NCBI GenBank assembly: GCA_003427395.1
Contig: BFEA01000002.1
Coordinates: 7,419,966-7,444,341, forward strand
Origin: Chara braunii
Taxonomy: Eukaryota; Streptophyta; Charophyceae; Charales; Characeae
Direction: 5' to 3'
Length of the DNA stretch: 24,376 bases
Shown piece after piece: positions 11,363-18,083 of the stretch; the first letter of the stretch is position 1, and the number at the start of each line of letters is the position of its first letter. The notes below the pieces were generated by a model, which saw only the letters and a program-made list of their open reading frames with translations, ran no database searches and was not told the origin of the DNA. The position numbers were made by a program, and so were the translations under genes.

Positions 11363-11420
11363 TGGTGGATTTCCCCCTGATGAGACTGCGTGGCTGCCGT
11401 CGAAACGTGTCGGGGACGCC
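11363..11420 (+). ncRNA. Hammerhead ribozyme, type I, left pLTR
   Basis: The core is CTGATGA (11377-11383), stem II with a 6-nt loop, then GAAA (11402-11405), a minimal stem III, and GTC with predicted cleavage after C11411. Stem I is formed by TCCCC before the core and GGGGA after the cleavage site, extended across an internal loop by GGT/GCC. All catalytic core bases are present. Compared with the right copy, stem II has one T opposite C mismatch (T11387), and stem III reads ACGTGT rather than the palindromic ACGCGT. It should cut element transcripts at unit length, but probably less efficiently than the right copy. Confidence 0.9.
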
Positions 11421-11526
11421 AATACTGTGTGAATTTTTTCTATGTTATCAATTGCTTTGTCATGAACTGCGTCATCTACGTGTTTCACACGTGTGTATGC
11501 TTTCATGACTCTGTGACTTCATACTT

Positions 11527-11735
11527 GTGTATTGCGCACGGTAACTGGCCTGGAGTGAAGTTTGCTGGGTTTCGAGTGACCGTGTTAACTCACTTGACTA
11601 TCGACATTTTTTGAGATGCTGCTGAAGACCAAGACTGAAGATCAAGACTGTTGGTAACCGCCGCCACTCTGTTGAAGATGGTGCCCGTGGAGGGGTTTCG
11701 TACATACTAGTTGTCGGTGAAGCCTGCTGCCCCTA
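11527..11735 (+). other. PLE leader between pLTR and ORF1
   Basis: Non-coding stretch from the end of the left pLTR to the ORF1 ATG. It includes short runs of AAGACCAAGACTGAAGATCAAGACTG-like internal repetition near 11625-11651. No other signal was found. Confidence 0.5.
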
Positions 11736-12962
11736 ATGGCTGGGGTTGAGCAACGAGACGACCGAGGCGGAGGAGATAATCGGCGAAGGGACGGCCGCCG
11801 TAGCGAAGACCGGAGGGACGAGGAGCAGAGGGATGATGATCGCAGGCGTTACCGTGCGCCTACGTGTTATAATTGCCATGAACCAGGGCATTATGCGAAT
11901 CAATGCCCTGAACGGAACCGTCGTCGGTATTACGTCGATAAGCCATCTACGTCCAACGACTCACGAGGCGGACGCTCTCCACGCACGAGGGATTATCGAC
12001 GGAGGGAGGACTCGCCACCGCCGGGCAACGAGAAGATGTTGAGCACTGTGGCTGAGCTCGGTAAATCCGTAGCAGCAATGAAGGACTTCTATGGCGAGGC
12101 GAGGAAAAAGAAGGAAGATAAGTCTCGCAGAAAACTCGAAATGAAGGAGGCTGAGGAGCGGGAGAAAGCTGAACAGGAGAAGGCGGAACGAAAGGCTGGG
12201 AAGAAGTTGGAGAAGGCTAGACGAGAAGCTCAACTGGAGGCTCAGCGAAGGGCCGAGGTTCCGAAGGATAATGATATCCACCTAGCGATCCGGCTGAGTG
12301 AGATGGAGGAAAACTTCTCCTCCAAGATGAAGTGTGTGATCGAACCTCTGAAGGAGTTGATCAAGAAAGGGAAGAAGAAGGTGACGTATGCGTCCGGAAG
12401 CAACTCGGCTGCCGATAAAGCTAGTGACACGAGCGTGACTCAGGAACTAAGTGAGCGAACAGGCAGGCTATGCATCTCCGAGAAGAGAAAGCAAGGTCCT
12501 GAGCAGGTCGTGGAAAACAGCCCGCCGATGGAGCTTCCACCCAAGCGTACCCCGAAGCGGGGAGCCCTGTGGCCCACTACGCTGGCTGGACGCTTGACCC
12601 GATCCAAGAAGACGGTGAAGTCGCCCGGGTCTGCTAAGCGTAAGACACCTGTGAAGACACCGCTCGCTGCGATACTGAAGACGCCGACTAAGACCGCTAC
12701 GCCAATGACGATAGGGGCATTGCAACGCCTAAGGTATCGAGATGGGGTTATGAAGGACCTCAAAAACCTCGATGCCACTGAGCTACAGCGCATCTGCAAG
12801 GAGGAGGGCGTGCCATATGACGGTAAGATCGACGCAATTTTTGCTATAGCTGACCGACATGTCTGTGATAGGTTTGGCCCGGACCGCCTCGATGTCACCG
12901 AGGTTATCAAGGTCAATGAGAGCGAGGTTGGGGAACCGCCTCATGAACTGGTGGACAACTAA
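11736..12962 (+). CDS. PLE ORF1: gag-like CCHC, coiled-coil and SAP-like protein
   Basis: Intact 408-aa frame from ATG to TAA. Residues 1-40 are an Arg/Asp-rich RNA-binding-like tail. C44, C47, H52 and C57 form a perfect CX2CX4HX4C knuckle (CYNCHEPGHYANQC). About 105-215 is a highly charged Lys/Glu/Arg/Ala helix, likely a coiled coil. About 265-325 is a basic linker rich in TP and SP steps (KTPVKTP, KTPTK). About 342-375 (LKNLDATELQRICKEEGVPY and following) resembles a SAP DNA-binding helix-loop-helix. The likely role is binding and packaging element RNA and perhaps bringing it to chromatin. It is the only fully open ORF of the element. A gag-like upstream ORF is not standard for Penelope elements. 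The CCHC is certain; the SAP call needs a profile search. No protease or integrase follows, so a Ty3/gypsy gag is unlikely. Confidence 0.85.
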   Translation: MAGVEQRDDRGGGDNRRRDGRRSEDRRDEEQRDDDRRRYRAPTCYNCHEPGHYANQCPERNRRRYYVDKPSTSNDSRGGRSPRTRDYRRREDSPPPGNEKMLSTVAELGKSVAAMKDFYGEARKKKEDKSRRKLEMKEAEEREKAEQEKAERKAGKKLEKARREAQLEAQRRAEVPKDNDIHLAIRLSEMEENFSSKMKCVIEPLKELIKKGKKKVTYASGSNSAADKASDTSVTQELSERTGRLCISEKRKQGPEQVVENSPPMELPPKRTPKRGALWPTTLAGRLTRSKKTVKSPGSAKRKTPVKTPLAAILKTPTKTATPMTIGALQRLRYRDGVMKDLKNLDATELQRICKEEGVPYDGKIDAIFAIADRHVCDRFGPDRLDVTEVIKVNESEVGEPPHELVDN

Positions 12963-13058
12963 CGCAATTTGGAGATTCCGATCCTATGGGACTTGTGCAA
13001 GTACCTTACGAGGTTCCGCTGTCAATCTACTTGTATAGACTTTCGTGTGGATGAGATC

Positions 13059-13220
13059 CTTTTTTTAAAGCACACGCGCTCCATCTATTGGTGGGGAGCA
13101 GCACCTGCTCGAAACCGGGTCCAGCGTCCCATAGATACAACCATATCCTCTCAAATTGGCACGAGCTGGGAACAGGGCCCAGCGTCCCTTGAGTACGTTC
13201 AGAAAAACCATCAGAAAATT
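13059..13220 (-). mobile_element. SINE-like copy A, dimer-like, inside the PLE
   Basis: On the plus strand a T-run (13059-13066) is followed by GTGGGGAGCAGCACCTGCTC and CCAGCGTCCC, as in copies B, C and D read on the minus strand. Unlike them, a second related block follows at about 13159-13190 (CACGAGCTGGGAACAGGGCC, then CAGCGTCCC), so it looks like a head-to-tail dimer or an older relative. It lies between ORF1 and ORF2 of the PLE. A possible ATGAGA duplication (13051-13056, 13229-13234) is weak. Whether this copy is peculiar to this PLE or shared by its family cannot be seen here. Confidence 0.6.
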
Positions 13221-13389
13221 TCATGACAATGAGACTAACGGTATACTGAGGCTACGTCAGAGCTTTTTTGTAAGGAACATTCAGAGATAAACAAAAACCA
13301 GAAGAAGGCTCGGGAATCCACCAACAGTCCTCCTCACCCCACTCCGGCAAGACTTACTGCAGGAGATCCTACGCCTAATTGTACTCCGA

Positions 13390-13932
13390 TTGTCTCTGGA
13401 TGGGGAAATTAGGTGGACTAGGAGGTATATACCATCTTGGTTACGTTTGTATGAGAAGCATGGCACTGGCTTTCTCGATCTCTCGAATGTTGTGTACGCT
13501 GGTCTTTCCCCTTTCTGTAAGTCGTTGTATATCGGTAAAACCTCCAGGGATGTTACGACCCGCTGGCGCGAACACGTGTATGTATGTAGATCCCGTACAC
13601 CTGCTCATTTCCACCGTTGGCTTTTGAACTTCGGGGTAGGTAACTATCTCCTGCTACCCATCGATCATTTGGAAGGTGAGGAGCTTGGTAAGCTTGAGCT
13701 TGTGTATATTAGACGTTGGTCTCCGTTTCTTAACTCGTCTTCTTCTCATAGTACCAGGGGTAGGAAGGCACGTCCGGGACGTAGGGAACGGAGGAAGATA
13801 CGCGGCCGGGGACAGGGTTCTGCCGAGGAGTGTAAAGTCGTCCGGGGGAGACGATCTGCCACAGAGCCATGGGTTGTTGACTTTTACCACTTGTTAAGCT
13901 CGGGTTACACGAGGGGCGCATATCACAATTGA
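13390..13932 (+). pseudogene. PLE ORF2 part 1: GIY-YIG endonuclease
   Basis: GIY-YIG enzymes nick DNA with a single metal; in PLEs this nick primes reverse transcription. The open frame runs to a TGA at 13930 and extends upstream of 13390 without an ATG, to at least about 13320, so the listed start is nominal. Motifs: VVY as the GIY tyrosine, ten residues, then LYIGKTSRDVTTRWREHV with the YIG tyrosine, the helix arginine and histidine; then LELVYIRRW with the catalytic glutamate, and SPFLN with the conserved asparagine. All expected catalytic residues appear present. The Arg-rich tail (KARPGRRERRKIRGRGQG) may bind nucleic acid. The coding sense continues downstream in another frame. The domain precedes the RT, the permuted order. 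Confidence 0.88.
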
Positions 13933-13942
13933 CGGGGGTAAT

Positions 13943-14137
13943 GTGTGGCATACCTGTTGGAAGAAGATTCGTAAGGCCTTTGGGGAGACCAAGATCAAGC
14001 ATGATGGGTGTACCGTGTTACTAAAGGACTCTAAACTGCTCTTACAGAAGGGAGGGGTGTTTGTAAGTCGCGCACTGGTGGAAATGGAAACGCAAGTGCC
14101 GGTACCTCAAATCCTTGCTCATCCAGATCCTACGTAA
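13943..14137 (+). pseudogene. PLE ORF2 part 2: linker segment in a third frame
   Basis: This segment of protein-like sequence (WHTCWKKIRKAFGETKIKHD, KGGVFVSRALVEMETQVPVP) bridges the GIY-YIG part and the RT part. It lies in frame +2 relative to frame +1 before and frame 0 after. I take it as the same ancestral ORF2 broken by two frameshifts, near 13925 and near 14115. No domain is recognised. Confidence 0.55.
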
Positions 14138-16088
14138 CCCACGTAAGTTAGGTGATGTGTTCCTTTGGAATTTGCGCTCGCTGTTACGACTATACAAGGC
14201 GATTAAAGATTTTTCCAGAAAGTCTACAAGGAAGTACTTGCGTCGGCTGATCTCCCGAATTTTTCGAGAACGTTTTGATCTCAGTTTAAGTTCAGATCCA
14301 ATTTTCAAAGTGCGGTACGATGATCGTATCAAGGTGTCCGAAGTTCATAAGGTAGTGAGCGATGCCCTCATGGATGGTGATTTGCCACAGTGGTTTCTGA
14401 ATCGAACGCGACGGAAGGTCCGTATTGTTTGGGTAAAAAACCCTTCAGTTTCGGATGTTGCGCACAATCAACGAGCCTTTGCCGCTCATGGTGTGCTGAC
14501 TTGCAATTGTGCAGGTATGTCATTCCATCGTACTGAGGGGCACGTTCGTTTTCGCATCAGTGAACTGGAGGGGACTCACCCGCTGCTGCACAATGCTAGG
14601 AATATACCTAAGGTGGTCAGACGTGATAGGCTCGTCTTGTTACAATGGGAAATTGAGGACGTCTTTTAAAACTGGCAGAATTGGAGAGGTGATCTGCCGT
14701 GTATTTCCGCTGATAACCTACAGTGTTGTATGACTGTCGGATCCAACGCATCGGATTCCTACCTTTCGTCGTAGGATGTGTGTGACCTGTGTAAGAAGCT
14801 TGAGGGCCTGGGGATGTCTCCCCTGGACCGCAATCCAGGAGGGACAGTAGCCATGTGCCCGCTGCTGTACTATAACGCTATGATGACTACTTTTGTCCGT
14901 AGTTCTGGTTATCGGATCATGCAGGTGTCTGATCGGGAGATCTTAAGGGAGATGAAAGAAGATGTTGAGAGGAAAGGGTTGGCCAAGTTTGCTCGTTGGG
15001 ATAAGACGGGGGAGTTTGGTTCGGCGTATGTACTGCCAAAACACAAGGACCTGGACAGATATCGTCCAATCTGTCCCACTTTCAAAGAACCTATGGTACG
15101 GACGGGAAGAGTAGTGTCACGCGGACTAAACTTTCTCCTACAGTCCCTGCCTAAGAAATGGCATTTTAATCTCATGTCAGTCTCAGGTTTGGCAAGTCGA
15201 CTATCGCTTGTGAACCGTAAGCTGCTGAGCTTCGATGATAGGTACACGGTTTCAACATCCTCCTTCGACATTAAGGAGATGTTCAGCCGCTTGCCGCATT
15301 CAGAAATTATCAGGGCGGCTGACTGGGTGTTTGACTTTCATCTAGCTAAGGGACGTAATGCTGTCAGGGTCAATTCCAGAGGGAAAGGGGCTTCTTTCGG
15401 GTTAACTACGGGAGCCGACCATTGGAGGTTGTTAGAGTTTGGACAGATGGCCGCTTTTGTACGACTGGAACTCGATCACACCTACACGTATGCGACGGGC
15501 GTGTTGCTCAAACAGACTGTGGGGATCCCCATGGGGAAAACAACGAGCCCACCGTTAGCGTGCATCTTATGTGCTTTTGCCAAGTACCAGTTTTTGCAAA
15601 GTATAGGAAGGGATTCTCGTCTGATCCACGAGATCCGCTTGGTTGACGGTGCGACTGCGCTCCTGCAATCTTTTGAGGGATGCTACCCTGTTGAGCTCAC
15701 TTTGAAACGTACCGATGATGGCTCAGGAAGCTTCGATTTCCTGGGATGCCAGATCATCACAAGAACCCGTTTCCCTTTCGTCAACTGCGTGCAGATGTCG
15801 AAGAACAAAGCTACTTTGTGGTCTGAGGAATGCGTCCAGATTCAATGTGGGCAATCCTACTTATCATGGGGGTGCAAGAAGCAGAAGAGTACGGTGATCG
15901 GTAGCTACTTGCACCGTATTGACCGCAACACCACAATCCGATCTGAGATCCCTCGAAGAGTGAGTGCCCTGAAGCGGGAACTGATGAAAAAGGACTTCCC
16001 TGCTGCTCTTTTCATGCAGGTCTTGAATCGTTTTGCTTTCCGAAGAGACCAGGTGTGGCAGTACACTGTCCAATTACTTCGGACGTAG
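14115..16088 (+). pseudogene. PLE ORF2 part 3: Penelope-type reverse transcriptase with in-frame stops
   Basis: One continuous frame interrupted by TAA at 14667-14669 and TAG at 14772-14774. The first part (184 aa) includes a Cys motif (TCNCAG). After the TAG: DRNPGG (residues 17-22 counting from 14778), which fits the PLE DKG-type motif; PKHKDLDRYRPICPT (87-101, RT1); SSFDIKEMFSRLP (161-173, RT3, first catalytic Asp); GIPMGKTTSPPLA (249-261, RT5); RLVDGATALL (287-296, RT6); SFDFLGCQI (318-326, RT7); then a Lys/Arg-rich thumb. RT6 normally ends in two aspartates; here the second is glycine (GGT), so activity is probably lost. The RT resembles telomerase-like Penelope RTs rather than LINE or LTR types. 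Whether the stops are inherited or specific to this copy cannot be told here. Confidence 0.87.
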
Positions 16089-16728
16089 TGTCGTGCGTTT
16101 TGCTGACTTTCCGTGATTTTGCTATGTTTGCCGATCATTTTCTTTGGCGTTTTTTAGATGTGACAGACAGGCAGGGATGCAGGTAGCTCTGATTTCCAGT
16201 TTCCGGAGTTGTTGGACTGATCTCTACGGCGCCCTTTGTGGAGTATCCGGTTTTGGGTAGCGAGCTGTAGCTTCAGCTCATGGACTTGAATATCTGCATT
16301 CGGACAGGGAAGCCGTACTGTTCCGTCTAATTCAATATTGATATAAAAGAAGTAAGCACGTTTGACCTCAGAATAGGTTCTTACCACGGCGTTAACTTGA
16401 CCTTGTAATTTATGCCTTCACCGTTTTGAGCTCGTTCATTACCTCTAAGTTTCCATAGAGGAGAGCGTAGCAGCCGTCCTGTCGGGCTCTTTTCGTTGGT
16501 CTGATTTGGTACTATTGGTTTTTTCTTTTTTCTTCGTTCTTTTCACACAGTCACGATTTTGACCTACTGTTGATGTAGGACAATGCCTGGGGCAGATTGG
16601 CACAGGCACTGGGCCTACTTTTCTGCCATACTGAGGGCAGGACTGTTTTGTTTTGGTGTGCTCGTTACGTATCGTTGAACCCGCGACCTGTGGGGTAGAC
16701 GTAGTGTAGGCTTTGCGTTTGTGCTTTT
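16089..16728 (+). other. PLE 3' region
   Basis: Non-coding stretch between the RT stop and the right pLTR. No open frame of interest, no strong repeat, and no clear polyadenylation signal was found. T-rich patches lie at about 16515-16540. Confidence 0.55.
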
Positions 16729-17057
16729 AGACTTTTCTGTTTTGTTTTACTTTCGCGAAGGTATATAGGGCGTTTTCGCAATTGATTCGCTCCTTCAGGA
16801 CTGACGTACTTGCGAGACCTACCGGCGTCTGGAGACTGGTAGGAGTAGCGTAGGGAAGTGGGTTTGTGGTCCGTTTGGTTAGTACGGGAACGCCGGTGGA
16901 TTTCCCCCTGATGAGACGGCGTGGCTGCCGTCGAAACGCGTCGGGGACGCCAATACTGTGTGAATTTTTTCTATGTTATCAATTGCTTTGTCCTGAACTG
17001 CGTCATCTACGTGTTTCACACGTGTGTATGATTTCATGACTCTGTGACTTCATACTT
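16729..17057 (+). repeat. PLE terminal direct repeat (pLTR), right
   Basis: Partner of 11198-11526, offset 5,531 bases, with 97.6% identity and no indel. Ends CTTCATACTT, directly against the SINE-like remnant that starts ATTCGTGGGGAGCAG. Confidence 0.95.
16894..16951 (+). ncRNA. Hammerhead ribozyme, type I, right pLTR
   Basis: The core is CTGATGA (16908-16914); stem II is a perfect 6-bp helix (GACGGC with GCCGTC) closing the loop GTGGCT; GAAA is at 16933-16936. Stem III is minimal, from the palindrome ACGCGT (16936-16941). Predicted cleavage is after GTC at C16942. Stem I pairs TCCCC (16903-16907) with GGGGA (16943-16947), then GGT with GCC across an internal loop that could form the loop I-loop II contact. 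A palindromic short stem III fits the known behaviour of minimal hammerheads that pair as dimers. It is better paired than the left copy. Confidence 0.93.
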
Positions 17058-17160
17058 ATTCGTGGGGAGCAGCACGTGCTGGGAACCGGGCCCAGCGTCC
17101 CATATCGAATTATACAGATCATTGGGAAAATTTGAGGTCTTTTGAGGACATTTGAGAGAT
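17058..17160 (-). mobile_element. SINE-like copy B, 5' fragment
   Basis: Matches copy D (19701-19790) on the minus strand: CACGTGCTGCTCCCCACGAAT at the PLE junction, GCTGGGCCCGGTTCCCAGC and TATGGGACGC further in. It ends directly at the right copy of the 17-bp duplication. The other end of this element, with its A-tail, is at 11181-11197, across the PLE. Confidence 0.85.
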
Positions 17161-17177
17161 AAGTTTCAGTGTAGACT
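17161..17177. repeat. Target-site duplication, right copy (17 bp)
   Basis: Exact match to 11164-11180. It closes the SINE-like copy B plus the PLE nested in it. Confidence 0.9.
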
Positions 17178-17212
17178 ACTAGAGGGGAGAATGGATGTTT
17201 TAGGGATTACAT

Positions 17213-17229
17213 AGCATACAACTGTTGAT
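17213..17229. repeat. Target-site duplication of SINE copy C, left (17 bp)
   Basis: AGCATACAACTGTTGAT, exactly repeated at 17472-17488, just after the A-rich tail of copy C. Confidence 0.93.
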
Positions 17230-17471
17230 TAGCGATCGTAAAAAAGGATACATAGTTTTCTCATCATCTATCCCGAAGTCCAGTAGCTTGTTCACGATCT
17301 TGGAGGGTACTCTTCAAGCCGAAACCGGGTAATGGCCCCGGTATCTCAGTTCGTTCATAAATTGTCTTTTACATGTCTTCATACGGGACGCTTGGCCTGA
17401 TTCCCAGCACGTGCTGCTCCCCACGAATAGATTGGAGCACATCTTTAAAAAAAAAAGAAGAAAGAAAAAAA
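17230..17471 (+). mobile_element. SINE-like copy C, longest copy
   Basis: 242 bp bounded by exact 17-bp duplications. The 3' part has GACGCTTGGCCTGATTCCCA, then CACGTGCTGCTCCCCACGAA, then TAGATTGGAGCA and an A-rich tail (17445-17471). The middle has GGGTAATGGCCCCGGTATCT, shared with copy D. The first 90 bases or so, absent from the other copies, contain TAGCTTGTTCA and CTCTTCAAGCC, which loosely recall tRNA A and B boxes. A tRNA-derived origin is therefore possible but not shown. It could also be a short 3' end of a LINE. Confidence 0.8.
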
Positions 17472-17488
17472 AGCATACAACTGTTGAT
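17472..17488. repeat. Target-site duplication of SINE copy C, right (17 bp)
   Basis: Exact copy of 17213-17229. Confidence 0.93.
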
Positions 17489-17722
17489 GCTTGACAGCTA
17501 GAACTACCCCCCACCCTCCCCCACCGTTCAAAATACGGAACACAAAATGAAGATCCTACCTCCAATTGGGTCAGTATGCAGACAAACAGGAGGGAGGATG
17601 CACATTGATCGAGGGAGTACTCCCTACTGGGGTTGAGCTACTGACGCAACTCTTTCTTTTTTTTTTTTCAATTTTGTTTTAGAGTTCAACGTAAACAGAA
17701 TTCAGTTGTGACCCTGACTTAT
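17489..17722. other. Short spacer; possible exon-like patch on the minus strand
   Basis: On the minus strand, 17565 falls at an AG/GTAGGA step that resembles a plant 5' splice site, preceded by about 75 open bases. Joining it to TCTACACTG at about 17173 would keep the frame of the 10961-11179 remnant. This is a weak, speculative exon call. A T-run sits at 17656-17668. Confidence 0.2.
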
Positions 17723-17886
17723 GGCCACATCCCACTGGCAAGGACAATTGGAGTAAGTGTCTGAATCTGGACGTGTTCCACGCGGAGATGCAGAAAAGCA
17801 GATCAATCACAGTTTTCTGCACCTCGCCACAAACACGTCCAGATTCAGACACTCGTTCCAATCCTCTTTGCCAGTGGGATCTGGCC
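17723..17886. mobile_element. Hairpin MITE, copy 1 (164 bp)
   Basis: Nearly the whole element is an inverted repeat. The left arm runs GGCCACATCCCACTGGCAAG to beyond CTGAATCTGGACGTGTT, and the right arm is its reverse complement ending GGGATCTGGCC. The arms pair through to the centre (TGCAGAAAA with TTTTCTGCA). Flanks CTTAT and CTTAG are a possible imperfect 5-bp duplication. It has the same length and the same inner sequence (CAGAAAAGCAGATCAA, CACGTCCAGATTC) as copy 2 at 20072-20235. Non-coding. Confidence 0.88.
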
Positions 17887-17914
17887 CTTAGTCTACAAAT
17901 TTTTCAAGGTTCTC

Positions 17915-18083
17915 TCGGATGTCGAGGGAGATGGTGAAGCGGGAGCAGGAGGAGACTCTTCTTGGGTGCGAGGGTTGGAATGCTTCATTGATGCTGTAGA
18001 AGTTGTAGAATGAAGCTTTCCAACCCTCGCACCCAAGAAGAGTCTCCTCCCGCTCCCGCTTCACCATCTCCCTCAACATCCGA
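17915..18083. repeat. Near-perfect hairpin, arms of about 75 bp
   Basis: The left arm 17915-17989 and right arm 18010-18083 are reverse complements apart from about three mismatches. Landmarks are GAGGGAGATGGTGAAGCGGG, GACTCTTCTTGGGTGCGAGG and GGTTGGAA. The loop is about 20 bases. It shares no sequence with the MITEs next door. The arms look like an inverted duplication of coding-like sequence: the minus-strand frame 18214-17888 is open through both arms. RNA from it would form a long dsRNA stem, as in young plant MIRNA or siRNA hairpins. Confidence 0.85.

Larger units (their letters stand above)
11198..11526 (+). repeat. PLE terminal direct repeat (pLTR), left
   Basis: This is a 329-bp direct repeat of 16729-17057. 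The two have equal length and 8 substitutions (left-copy positions 11226, 11299, 11322, 11363, 11387, 11408, 11462, 11500). It contains a TATATA box and a hammerhead ribozyme. In PLEs such repeats arise from tandem copies, unlike true LTRs. Confidence 0.95.
11198..17057 (+). mobile_element. Penelope-like retroelement (GIY-YIG before RT, hammerhead pLTRs)
   Basis: Layout: pLTR with hammerhead (11198-11526), leader, ORF1 with CCHC and SAP-like parts (11736-12962), GIY-YIG endonuclease (13390-13932), Penelope-type RT (14115-16088), 3' region, second pLTR with hammerhead (16729-17057). Endonuclease before RT is the permuted order of Chlamys/Naiad-type PLEs, the reverse of classical Penelope elements. 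Hammerheads in pLTRs are known for PLEs. It sits inside a SINE-like element, splitting it. The pLTRs differ at 8 of 329 positions with no indel, so the insertion is fairly recent, yet ORF2 carries several disabling changes. A SINE-like insertion lies between ORF1 and ORF2. The boundaries are uncertain by about 3 bases because ACT/CTT is shared with the target. Confidence 0.92.

Noticed and set aside
11736-12962. Ty3/gypsy or Copia gag
   Set aside because: No protease, integrase, primer-binding site or TG...CA LTRs. The following ORF is GIY-YIG plus a Penelope-type RT, and the terminal repeats carry hammerheads.
14667-14774. Selenocysteine recoding as in some permuted PLEs
   Set aside because: The stops are TAA and TAG; selenocysteine uses TGA.
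14115-16088. Retron, group II intron or telomerase RT
   Set aside because: RT motifs (DRNPGG, SFDIKEMF, GIPMGKTTSP) and the upstream GIY-YIG fit Penelope-like elements; no intron RNA domain or telomerase N-terminal domain is visible.
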